From NCBI RefSeq assembly GCF_002778315.1, contig NZ_NESA01000004.1:124001-188000 (forward strand): DNA of 64,000 bases, given 5' to 3'. This document shows, in pieces, positions 47,157 to 54,850 of this stretch. The stretch comes from Limnohabitans sp. JirII-31. Its GTDB lineage: Bacteria > Pseudomonadota > Gammaproteobacteria > Burkholderiales > Burkholderiaceae_C. The stretch's first letter is position 1. Each line of letters starts with the position of its first letter. A program made the translations under genes and the position numbers. The notes below the pieces were generated by a model. It did no database searches. It saw only the letters and a program-made list of their open reading frames with translations, and was not told the origin of the DNA.

Positions 47157-48209
47157 TCAGTCTACTTTGGCGCCGCTGGCCTTGACCACCCGTTCATAGG
47201 CCGACAACTCAGACACCATGAACTGGCCAAAGGCCTGCGGCGTGCTGGGTGCAGGCTCGGCCATCAACACCGCGAAACGTTGCCGTGTTTCGGGCGCGTT
47301 CAAGGCTTGGGTGAAGGCGAGGTTGAGGCGCTCAATCACTGCTGTGGGCGTGCCTGCGGGTGCCACCAGGCCCCACCAGGTGTCAACCGAGAAGTTGCTC
47401 AGTGTCTCGGCCACGGCGGGCACATCGGGCATGTGGGGGCTGCGTTGGCGTGTGGTCACGGCCAGTGCCAGCAACTTGCCGCTCTTGATGTTGGGGGCTG
47501 CGGTGGCCAGGTTGTCGAAGTTGAAATCCACCTGGCCCGACAGCAGCGCCAGCTGCGCGGGGTTGCCCCCGTTGTAGGGAATGTGCACCGCAAAAATGCC
47601 GGCGCGGGCTTTGAACAATTCACCCGCCAGATGCCCGGCGCTGCCGTTGCCCCCCGAGCCAAAGTTGAGTTGCCCCGGATGGGCCCGTGCGTAGCGCAGC
47701 AAGTCGGCCAGCGAGGCAATCTGCAAGCGTTGGGCGGTGGCTGCGTTCATCACCAGCACGTTGGGCACGCGCAGCATTTGGGTGATGGGCGAAAAGTCGT
47801 TGGCCGCGTTGTAGGGCATGCGGCTGTAGAGCCAGGGGTTCACCGCATGGGTGGCGGTTGCGGCAATGCCGATCACCGAGCCATCAGGCGTGGCCTTGGC
47901 CACGGCGTCAGCGCCGATGTTGCCGCCAGCGCCCGGTCGGTTGTCGATGATCACCGGGCCCAAGGTGTCTTTGACGCGCTCGACCAGGGCGCGTGCCGTC
48001 ACATCAATGGGACCGCCTGCGGCGTAGGGCACGATCAAGCGGATGGGCTTGGTGCTCGGGGCTTGGGCCATGACCGCCATGGGCAGCAGCAGCGCGAGCA
48101 GCAGGTGCAGCTTTGAGCGTGCTTGAAGGGGCTGTGGTGGGTGCTGTGGTGGGTGCTGTGGGTGCGCCCGCGTGATGACGTGCAGGCGAGGGCGCGAGGT
48201 GTGAAACAC
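47157..48209 (-). CDS. Bug/TctC family periplasmic solute-binding protein
   Basis: A 350-aa binding protein. A Pro/His-rich N-terminal stretch precedes a hydrophobic signal ending PMAVMAQA; the mature part opens KPIRLIVPYAAGGPIDVTAR and has DNRPGAGGNIGAD. The GTG at 48209 is chosen because a TGAGG site lies just upstream and the upstream gene stops at 48218; the longer frame reads into that gene. The N-region is unusually long (about 35 residues) for a Sec signal, so a later start is possible. Confidence 0.88.
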   Translation of the reverse strand: MFHTSRPRLHVITRAHPQHPPQHPPQPLQARSKLHLLLALLLPMAVMAQAPSTKPIRLIVPYAAGGPIDVTARALVERVKDTLGPVIIDNRPGAGGNIGADAVAKATPDGSVIGIAATATHAVNPWLYSRMPYNAANDFSPITQMLRVPNVLVMNAATAQRLQIASLADLLRYARAHPGQLNFGSGGNGSAGHLAGELFKARAGIFAVHIPYNGGNPAQLALLSGQVDFNFDNLATAAPNIKSGKLLALAVTTRQRSPHMPDVPAVAETLSNFSVDTWWGLVAPAGTPTAVIERLNLAFTQALNAPETRQRFAVLMAEPAPSTPQAFGQFMVSELSAYERVVKASGAKVD

Positions 48210-48217
48210 AAGCCGCC

Positions 48218-49225
48218 TCAGTCGATGCGAGCGCCTGAGCGCTGGATGATGGGCGCCCACTTTGCGGACTCTTGGGCAATCAACTGAGTGAACTGCTCAG
48301 GCGTGCCGCCCACCGGGTCGAGGCCTGCGTTCTTCAAGCGTTCGCGCACTGCGGGGTCGTTCAAGGCGGCGTTGAGCGCGCTGTTGATGCGATCGACCAC
48401 CGCACGCGGTGTGCCCGCAGCCACCAACACGCCATTCCAAGCCAGCGCTTCAAAGCCTTTGAGTTCAGGCACGCCGCTCTCCGCCACGGTGGGCACATCG
48501 GGCAGCAGGGCGTAGCGGTGTGCGCTGGTGACGGCCAGGTATTTCAAGCGACCTTGTTTGACTTGCGGCGTGAGCGCGGTTGGCACCGAGGCCATGAGTT
48601 GTGTTTGCCCCGCCACCGTGGCCAGCACGGCAGGCGGGCTGCCGTTGAAAGGAATGTGCACGGCAAAGGTGCCGGTGACGGCCTTGATGTATTCCATCGT
48701 CAGGTGCGACGCACTGCCGTTGCCCACCGAGGCGAAGTTGTATTGGCCGGGGTGCTGTTTGAGCTGGCTCACCAATTCACGCATGGTGTTGGCCGGGAAC
48801 TGGGCGTTGGCAGCAATCACATTGGGTTGCGAGGTGGTGATCATCACCGGCTGCAAGTCGCGCAGCGGTTGGTAGGGCAGCTTGGGGTAGAGGTGCGGGC
48901 CAAAGGCCAGCGGGCCGTTGTACGACATGACCCAGGTGTGGCCGTCGGGCGCCGATTTGGCCACCTCGGCGGTGCCCAGCGTGCCGCCCGCCTGCGGCTT
49001 GTTGTCCACCACCACGGCTTGGCCCAGGTGGTCTTTGAGGTGTTCTTGCATGGCACGCGCAATCACGTCCAGTGACGAGCCCGCGGGCGCCACCACCACC
49101 CAGCGGATGGGCTTGTTGGGAAAGCTCTGTGCCCACCCACTGAGCGCGGTCATGCCCACGGCCCAAATGAGCAGCAGACGAGCCAGAGGGCGTGCGTGGG
49201 TGTGGGCGTGCAATGGGTGGAACAT
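48218..49225 (-). CDS. Bug/TctC family periplasmic solute-binding protein
   Basis: A 335-aa binding protein with signal segment LARLLLIWAVGMTALSGWAQ. The mature N terminus reads FPNKPIRWVVVAPAGSSLDV, where the usual FPAGG loop is APAGSS, so the carboxylate-binding loop is altered, and DNKPQAGGTLG follows. It is 8 bp upstream of the next Bug gene, forming a tandem pair. No TctAB genes are adjacent, so it may serve the TctBA at 6953 or one elsewhere. Confidence 0.92.
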   Translation of the reverse strand: MFHPLHAHTHARPLARLLLIWAVGMTALSGWAQSFPNKPIRWVVVAPAGSSLDVIARAMQEHLKDHLGQAVVVDNKPQAGGTLGTAEVAKSAPDGHTWVMSYNGPLAFGPHLYPKLPYQPLRDLQPVMITTSQPNVIAANAQFPANTMRELVSQLKQHPGQYNFASVGNGSASHLTMEYIKAVTGTFAVHIPFNGSPPAVLATVAGQTQLMASVPTALTPQVKQGRLKYLAVTSAHRYALLPDVPTVAESGVPELKGFEALAWNGVLVAAGTPRAVVDRINSALNAALNDPAVRERLKNAGLDPVGGTPEQFTQLIAQESAKWAPIIQRSGARID

Positions 49226-49240
49226 GGCGGGTGGTGCAGC

Positions 49241-50278
49241 TTAGGCGGTGACTTTGTCGGCCGCCGAGGTGAACGAGTCGGCATAGAACTCGTCGCTGGG
49301 CAAGCCCGCTGCGGTGTAGGCGCTGCGCGCCGAGTCCACCACGATGGGGGCACCGCAGGCATACACCTGGTAGTCGCTCAAATCGGGTGTGTCTTGCAAC
49401 ACTGCTTGGTGAACAAAGCCGGTGCGGCCAAGCCACGCGTCTTCAGGCAAAGCGTCCGAGATCACGGGCACATAGCGCAGGTTGGGCATCAAAGCCAGCT
49501 GGGCTTGCACCCAGTCGTTGAGGTACAAATCGCTGGGGCGTCTGCCGCCCCAGTACAGCGTGACAGGGCGTGTGATGGCCTTGTGTTGCATGTGCTCCAG
49601 CATGGCCTTGATGGGCGCAAAGCCTGTGCCCGAGGCCAGAAAGACCAAGGGCTTGTCCGAGTCTTCGCGCAAGTAAAAGCTGCCTTGGGGGCCTTCAATG
49701 CGTTGGATTTCTTTTTCCTTCATCGCACCAAACACGTGGTCAGTGAACTTGCCGCCGGGCATGTGGCGGATATGCAGCTCGATGGCGGGGCTGCCTGCCA
49801 CCAAGGTGTGGGGTGCATTGGCCATGGAGTAACTGCGGCGGTCGCCATCGCGCAACAAGAAGTCCACGTACTGACCGGCGTGGAACTTCATCACGTCGTT
49901 GGCGGGCAGTTGCAGTTGCACCACCATCACGTCGTGCGATTTCTTCTCCAGCGAAATCACGCGCACCGGCATTTTTTTGATCGGGAAGGCACCTTCTTCG
50001 GTCACTTGGCGCGACTCCAGCACCACATCGCTGTGCGCGCTGGCGCAGCAGGTCAGTACAAAGCCGTTGGCTTCTTCTTCGGCGCTCAGGGCTTTGTCTT
50101 GGTGGGTGCCGTGTGTCACATCGCCAGAGATTTTTTTGCACTTGCAGGAGCCGCAGGCGCCGTCTTTGCAGCCATAAGGCAATCCAATGCCTTGGCGCAG
50201 GCCAGCTGCGAGCAAGGTTTCGTCGGGGTTGGCGGTGAATGCGCGGCCACTGGGTTGGACCGTGATGTTGAAACTCAT
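49241..50278 (-). CDS. 2Fe-2S ferredoxin-NAD(P) reductase (CDP-6-deoxyglucose-3,4-glucoseen reductase-like)
   Basis: A 345-aa electron-transfer protein. A plant-type 2Fe-2S domain comes first with Cys 37, 42, 45 and 77 (GCKDGACGSCKC and TCCAS), then an FAD domain with RRSYSMAN and an NAD domain with GTGFAPIKAM and YACGAPIVV. The architecture fits AscD/RfbI-like reductases and oxygenase reductases; the partner is not in the window. Start at the ATG at 50278. Confidence 0.88.
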   Translation of the reverse strand: MSFNITVQPSGRAFTANPDETLLAAGLRQGIGLPYGCKDGACGSCKCKKISGDVTHGTHQDKALSAEEEANGFVLTCCASAHSDVVLESRQVTEEGAFPIKKMPVRVISLEKKSHDVMVVQLQLPANDVMKFHAGQYVDFLLRDGDRRSYSMANAPHTLVAGSPAIELHIRHMPGGKFTDHVFGAMKEKEIQRIEGPQGSFYLREDSDKPLVFLASGTGFAPIKAMLEHMQHKAITRPVTLYWGGRRPSDLYLNDWVQAQLALMPNLRYVPVISDALPEDAWLGRTGFVHQAVLQDTPDLSDYQVYACGAPIVVDSARSAYTAAGLPSDEFYADSFTSAADKVTA

Positions 50279-50312
50279 CTTTGGGTATCCTTGAACTTTT
50301 ACAAAGCGTATT

Positions 50313-51224
50313 TTGCCTTCCAACCAAACCCCTCTTGGCGCGCTGCCTGCGCGCTTTCGCCGTGAACGGCTGCTCATCGTGGGCTGTGGTGACGTGGGCC
50401 TGCGTGTGGCGCGTACCCAGCGTCATGTGCGCATCTTGGCGCTCACCTCCAGCGCGTCGCGTGTGCCAGCCTTGCGTGCCGCGGGCGTGACGCCCTTGAT
50501 GGGCAATTTAGACCAACCCGCAAGCGTGAAGCGCTTGGCCGGATTGGCCACGCGGGTGTTGCATTTGGCACCACCTCCTTTGCAGGGCCACACCGACCCG
50601 CGCACCTTGGCCCTTACCCGTGCTTTGTTGTTGCGCACGGCGCCACACAGCGTGGTGTATGGCTCAACCAGCGGTGTCTATGGTGACTGCGCAGGCGACT
50701 GGGTGAGCGAGACGCGTGCGCTCAACGCCACCACCCCGCGTGCCCAGCGCCGCGTGGACGCTGAAGCCCGGGTGCGCCATTTCGCACGCTTGCGTGCCGG
50801 TGTGCGGGCCAGTGTGTTGCGCATTCCGGGCATCTACGCGCCTGACCGCGAAGGCGGCACGCCGCGTGAGCGCTTGCTGCGTGGCAGCCCGGTGTTAGAG
50901 GCACCAGACGATGTGTTCACCAACCACATCCATGCCGACGATTTGGCGCGTGCTTGCCAGCTGGCCCTGTGGCGAGGCCAAACACAGCGGCGCTACAACG
51001 TGAACGACGATGCCCAACTGAAGATGGGCGACTACTTTGACTTGGCCGCGCAGATCTACAACTTGCCCAAACCACCGCGTATCAGCCGGGCGCAAGCTCA
51101 AATCGAATTGCCTGCGATGCAACTGAGCTTCATGAGCGAGTCACGCCGACTCGACAACCGCCGCATGAAGCGCGAGCTGCGCTTGCAACTGCGTTACCCG
51201 CAGGTACAAGACGGCTTGGTGTGA
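50313..51224 (+). CDS. NAD-dependent epimerase/dehydratase-like protein
   Basis: A 303-aa Rossmann-fold protein with the glycine loop LLIVGCGDVGLRVAR near residues 20-34. SVVYGSTSGVYGDCAG resembles the active-site strand of extended SDRs, but the YxxxK is not evident, so it may be an atypical member. Only the TTG at 50313 fits as a start upstream of the glycine loop; no ATG precedes it and no good ribosome site is visible. It diverges from the reductase gene, 34 bp apart. Confidence 0.75.
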   Translation: MPSNQTPLGALPARFRRERLLIVGCGDVGLRVARTQRHVRILALTSSASRVPALRAAGVTPLMGNLDQPASVKRLAGLATRVLHLAPPPLQGHTDPRTLALTRALLLRTAPHSVVYGSTSGVYGDCAGDWVSETRALNATTPRAQRRVDAEARVRHFARLRAGVRASVLRIPGIYAPDREGGTPRERLLRGSPVLEAPDDVFTNHIHADDLARACQLALWRGQTQRRYNVNDDAQLKMGDYFDLAAQIYNLPKPPRISRAQAQIELPAMQLSFMSESRRLDNRRMKRELRLQLRYPQVQDGLV

Positions 51225-51234
51225 GGACGCGCGT

Positions 51235-52260
51235 TCAGTCGAACTTGATGTTGCCCGCCTTGATGGCCTTGGCCCAACTGGCGGTATCGCGTTCCAACAG
51301 CTTGGTGGTGTTCTCGGGCGTGAGGTAGCGCACTTCCACACCGGCGGCATCGGCGCGTTGCTTGGTGTCAGGCGACTCCATGCTGCGCTTGACTTCTTGC
51401 GAAAGCTTTTGCACCACCTCTTTGGGCGTGCCTGCCGCTACATACAAAGCCACCCAGGATTCCAGCTCAAAGCCGGGCAAGCCCGCCTCAGACGCTGTGG
51501 GCACTTGCGGCAGTTGGGGGTGACGGGTTTTGCCAGTGACAGCCAGCGCTTTGAGCTTGCCGCTGAGCACATGGCCCATCACCGAAGGGGGTGTGGAGAT
51601 GAACACTTGCACTTGGCCCGCCAGCACGTCTTGGATGGCTTGGCCCGAGCCTTTGTAGGGCACATGCGTCATCTCAATACCGGTTTGCTGTTTGAAAATT
51701 TCGGTGCCAATGTGCGACACCGAGCCGTTGCCTTGCGACGCATAGTTCACCTTGCCGGGGTTTTGTTTGACCCAGGCGATGAAGTCTTTCAGGTTGTTGG
51801 CAGGCACTGAAGGGTGAACCGCAATGACGTTGGTGGCCACGGTGATCAAGCCCACGGGCGTGAGGTCTTTGAGTTCCCAGGGGAGCTTGTCCATCAGGAT
51901 CGGGTTGGCAATGTGGTAACCCGAGTAAGACACCAGCACGGTGTAGCCATCTTTCGGGCTGCGTGCCACCAGCGAGTAAGCCAGGTTGCCGCTGCCGCCG
52001 GGTTTGTTGTCCACCACCACCGACTGGCCTAGTGCGCGCGCCAGTGGGTCGCTGAGCAAACGGGCCGAGGTGTCCAACAAACCGCCGGGTGGGTTAGGAA
52101 CCACCAGGGTGATGGGTTTGCTGGGGTAGGTGTCTGCCTGCACTTGAGCAGGTAACGCAACGATGGCGCATAAGCTGGCAGACGCCAGCAGTGTGGACAC
52201 GACGCGGCGCGTGAAATCGCTCGTGGGTTGGCGGGTGGTGTGGGGCAGGGGGTGTGTCAT
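51235..52260 (-). CDS. Bug/TctC family periplasmic solute-binding protein
   Basis: A 341-aa binding protein with a signal ending LPAQVQADTYPS. The mature start is SKPITLVVPNPPGGLLDT and DNKPGGSGNLAYS is the second loop. It follows the Old Yellow Enzyme gene by 19 bp on the same strand, suggesting co-expression; a substrate reduced by that enzyme is possible (inference). Confidence 0.93.
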   Translation of the reverse strand: MTHPLPHTTRQPTSDFTRRVVSTLLASASLCAIVALPAQVQADTYPSKPITLVVPNPPGGLLDTSARLLSDPLARALGQSVVVDNKPGGSGNLAYSLVARSPKDGYTVLVSYSGYHIANPILMDKLPWELKDLTPVGLITVATNVIAVHPSVPANNLKDFIAWVKQNPGKVNYASQGNGSVSHIGTEIFKQQTGIEMTHVPYKGSGQAIQDVLAGQVQVFISTPPSVMGHVLSGKLKALAVTGKTRHPQLPQVPTASEAGLPGFELESWVALYVAAGTPKEVVQKLSQEVKRSMESPDTKQRADAAGVEVRYLTPENTTKLLERDTASWAKAIKAGNIKFD

Positions 52261-52279
52261 GAGAACTCCGATTCAAGCT

Positions 52280-53401
52280 TCAACGTTGGCCAATGCGCAC
52301 GGCACCAAAGATGCCTTGTGCTTCACGCGGCATGCAGCGCCAGTATTGTTGACTGGCTTGGACCGTGCCGCCCAGTGCAGCGGCAGCTTCCCACATCCAG
52401 CGGGGTTTGTAGAGGAAGGTGCGGGCCAGCGCCACCAGGTCGGCGTCACCACGCACCAAGATATCTTCGGCTTGTTGCGGTGTTGTGATGAGGCCCACGG
52501 TCATGGTGGGCAGTCCGCTTTTTTGTTTGACCAGTTTGGCAAAGGGCACTTGGTACTCAGGGCCGATGGCAATTTTTTGTTGTGGCGAGATGCCGCCCGA
52601 CGAGATGTGCACAAAGTCGGCACCGGCTTGCTTCAGTCGCAACGCCAAGTCGGCAGTTTCTTCGGGGGTCCAGCCGCCTTCGACCCAGTCTGTGGCAGAC
52701 AGGCGCATTCCCAGACTGCCTTTGAAAGCGGCTCGCACGGCTTGGAACACTTCGAGCGGAAAACGAATACGCCCTTCAAAGTTGCCACCATAGCCGTCGT
52801 TGCGTTGGTTCGACAAGGGCGACAAAAACTGGTGCAACAAATAACCGTGTGCACCATGCAACTCCACGGCCTCAATGCCCATGGCTTCGGCGCGTTGTGC
52901 CGCTTTGACAAACGCGGCCTGGATGTCTGCCAGTCCTTGTGTGCTGAGGGCGTCAGGCGGCGTTTCTTGCGCCAAGTGGGGAAGAGCTGAGGGGCCTTCG
53001 GGTTGCCAACCGCCGTGAGCGGCATCCAGCAACTGTCCGCCTTCCCAAGGGGCAGAGCTTGAGGCTTTGCGCCCGGCATGCGAGAGCTGGATGCACACCG
53101 GCACTTTGGGGGCCAAGTGCCGAGCACGATCCAGGGTGTTGCTCAAAGCAGCGGCCGTGGTGTCATCCCACAGTCCCAAGCATTGAGGGGTGATGCGGCC
53201 ACGTGCGGTCACCGCCGTGGCTTCGATGATGAACAAGCCGGCTCCGCTGTTGAGCATGTTGCCCCAGTGCATCAAGTGCCAATCTGTGGCGAGGCCGTTG
53301 TTGGCGGAGTATTGACACATGGGGGCCACCACAGCGCGATTGGCCAAGGTCAAGGGGCCGCGTGGGGAGGTCAGGGTGAATTCAGAAAAGAGGTGGCTCA
53401 A
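52280..53401 (-). CDS. NADH:flavin oxidoreductase, Old Yellow Enzyme family (YqjM-like)
   Basis: A 373-aa FMN-dependent ene-reductase. VVAPMCQYSANNGLATDWHL, with the Cys that tunes FMN in the YqjM branch, is followed by IQLSHAGRKASS and HGAHGYLLHQFLSPLSNQRN with the catalytic pocket residues. A terminator-like hairpin ends 16 bp before its ATG, so it should have its own promoter or depend on read-through. Confidence 0.9.
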   Translation of the reverse strand: MSHLFSEFTLTSPRGPLTLANRAVVAPMCQYSANNGLATDWHLMHWGNMLNSGAGLFIIEATAVTARGRITPQCLGLWDDTTAAALSNTLDRARHLAPKVPVCIQLSHAGRKASSSAPWEGGQLLDAAHGGWQPEGPSALPHLAQETPPDALSTQGLADIQAAFVKAAQRAEAMGIEAVELHGAHGYLLHQFLSPLSNQRNDGYGGNFEGRIRFPLEVFQAVRAAFKGSLGMRLSATDWVEGGWTPEETADLALRLKQAGADFVHISSGGISPQQKIAIGPEYQVPFAKLVKQKSGLPTMTVGLITTPQQAEDILVRGDADLVALARTFLYKPRWMWEAAAALGGTVQASQQYWRCMPREAQGIFGAVRIGQR

Positions 53402-53416
53402 AGGGACTCCAGAAAC

Positions 53417-53441
53417 AAAAATGCCTGCGATCGCGGCAGGC
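53417..53441 (-). terminator. Rho-independent terminator after the N-x-Q repeat gene
   Basis: On the minus strand, GCCTGC (53436-53441) pairs with GCAGGC (53423-53428) across a 7-base loop, followed by a T run (53417-53421). It lies between the stop of the repeat gene at 53503 and the ATG of the next gene at 53401. Confidence 0.8.
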
Positions 53442-53502
53442 GTTGATCGTAATCATTGTGTGTGTCGGTGTTTAGCAAACACGCGACAAGCCATGAGGCG
53501 CG

Positions 53503-54666
53503 TCAAGGCAGCTTTTGCTCAAAGTCAGTCAAGCGGTCATTCAGGTTGTCGACGTTGTGCTTGATGCCCAATAACCGACGCTGAAATGCTGCCGCAGCTT
53601 CTTCATGCTTGAGCTTTTTTTCTTCAGCGGTCAGGTTTGTGTGAGAAGGTGCGTCTGCCGACGAGCCCTGCGTGGGGTAGGTGTTTGTTTTGCTGGCAGC
53701 CTCGTGAGAAGCCGCGCTGGAAGGGGAGGCTTCGTCAGAAGCAAATGGGACCTGGGCGAGGGCAGTCTTTGCGCTCGGTAGCTTTTCCAAATGGTCAGCT
53801 ATTTTTTCTGCGTCGATCGCTTGGTGGTTGTCTGACAGCGCCGCCCCTTGGTCAACAGCTGTCGGATAGGCCTCTACTTGGAGCGTAGGGATCGGCTGCT
53901 CGTTGGTGCTGAATGCTTGGGTCAGACCTGGTTGACGGTTTGGCGCAGACACTGCATTGCTCAGGGCTTGTCGGTTGATGCCGACATCGTCTGTGGGCAC
54001 TGCTTGGCGATTGGACTCAGAACCTGCGGTGTCGATCACGACACGCGTGTCATCCAGCGTGTCTTGGGGGATGCCTTGTTTGTTGTCAGAGATCACCTCG
54101 TTGACGGGAACGTTTTGAACGTTCGATCCGGCAGTTGGAGCACCCGTGACCGCTTGTCGGTTGTCGGACTCGAGCTGACCCTTGCCGAGACTTTGCAGGT
54201 TGTCTTTGAGCGTTTCAGTCGGCAAAGCTTGCTTGTTAGCAGCGATGACCTCTGTGCTGACGTTTTGAACGTTGGCAGAGGTCGGCGCTGTTGTCGCGGT
54301 GGTTTGACGGTTGGTACCGATCAGGTCGTCTTGCGCAATCGCTTGACGATGGTCTTGCATCGAGTCGATGTTCACGTCTTGCTTATTGGGGGCAAGTACC
54401 GTGATGGGAACGTTCAAGACGTTGGCTTTGGCACTGTCTGACGCGGGGACTGCCACAGCGTTGGCGGGTTGCTGCGGGGTTTTGTCTTGTGCGGTGTCGG
54501 TGGAGACGTCGTGGACGTGGTCAAACGCTAATTTGCGTTCACGTGTTTCTTCGGGGTGAGAAACGACAACATTCTTCGGGGTTTTGGCATTGCCAGTGTG
54601 TTCGGAGACCGAGACATGGTGCTCAGAACCGCTGCGTACTACGAAGTCGGGGAAATCGTCGTTCAT
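53503..54666 (-). CDS. N-x-Q tandem-repeat protein of unknown family
   Basis: A 387-aa acidic protein with no Cys, no Trp, no signal peptide and no membrane helix. Residues 1-80 are low-complexity and polar. Residues 82-291 are about 17 degenerate units of 12-13 residues starting N-x-Q, such as NKQALPTETLKD, NRQAVPTDDVGI and NRQALSNAVSAP; NV(L/Q)NV recurs at 82, 132 and 182 and N-R-Q at 119, 169 and 219, a 50-residue higher-order repeat. A Ser/Ala-rich linker then leads to a charged helix (about 345-385). The ATG at 54666 is chosen; a longer frame would enter tRNA-Leu. It may be a solenoid or a flexible binding array; no family is recognised. Confidence 0.7.
   Translation of the reverse strand: MNDDFPDFVVRSGSEHHVSVSEHTGNAKTPKNVVVSHPEETRERKLAFDHVHDVSTDTAQDKTPQQPANAVAVPASDSAKANVLNVPITVLAPNKQDVNIDSMQDHRQAIAQDDLIGTNRQTTATTAPTSANVQNVSTEVIAANKQALPTETLKDNLQSLGKGQLESDNRQAVTGAPTAGSNVQNVPVNEVISDNKQGIPQDTLDDTRVVIDTAGSESNRQAVPTDDVGINRQALSNAVSAPNRQPGLTQAFSTNEQPIPTLQVEAYPTAVDQGAALSDNHQAIDAEKIADHLEKLPSAKTALAQVPFASDEASPSSAASHEAASKTNTYPTQGSSADAPSHTNLTAEEKKLKHEEAAAAFQRRLLGIKHNVDNLNDRLTDFEQKLP
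53794..54423 (-). repeat. Coding tandem repeat array (12-13 residue units, 50-residue super-repeat)
   Basis: The array encodes residues 82-291 of the repeat protein. Three consecutive 150-bp blocks (starting 54423, 54273 and 54123) share the order NV-x-N-V, NKQ, then a third unit, then NRQ. Within a block the units differ; between blocks the equivalent units match better, as expected if a four-unit block was duplicated. After the third block single 12-residue units continue. Confidence 0.75.
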
Positions 54667-54717
54667 GGAGTTTCTCTGAAAGCCAACAGGCTGCTTGGCC
54701 TGCGCTACGTTTACCAG

Positions 54718-54802
54718 TGGTGCCCGGGGCCGGAATCGAACCGGCACGCCTTGCGGCGGGGGATTTTGAGTCCCCTGCGTCTACCAATTTCACCACCCGG
54801 GC
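54718..54802 (-). tRNA. tRNA-Leu (anticodon CAA)
   Basis: The minus strand folds as a class II tRNA. A 7-bp acceptor stem pairs GCCCGGG with CCCGGGC, discriminator A, and CCA is encoded (54718-54720). The anticodon stem-loop has CTCAAAA in the loop, giving CAA, which reads UUG, the common leucine codon in this genome. GGTTCGATTCC is the T arm and a long variable arm is present. The 5' end is 22 bp from the cysM start on the other strand. Confidence 0.96.
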
Positions 54803-54821
54803 ACTGGAGAGAACGACCGAT

Positions 54822-54850
54822 ATTATGGCACAGTCCAAGCCTATGAACGA
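54822..54850 (-). promoter_or_regulatory. Candidate tRNA-Leu promoter overlapping the cysM start
   Basis: On the minus strand an extended -10, TGC then CATAAT (54822-54827), lies about 20 bp before the tRNA 5' end and has TTCGTT 18 bp upstream (54846-54851) as a weak -35. These bases include the cysM ATG at 54825. Confidence 0.4.

Noticed and set aside
53503-54802. Repeat gene as cargo of an element integrated at tRNA-Leu
   Set aside because: The gene does sit at the 3' side of the tRNA, but I found no second copy of the tRNA end and no integrase in the window.
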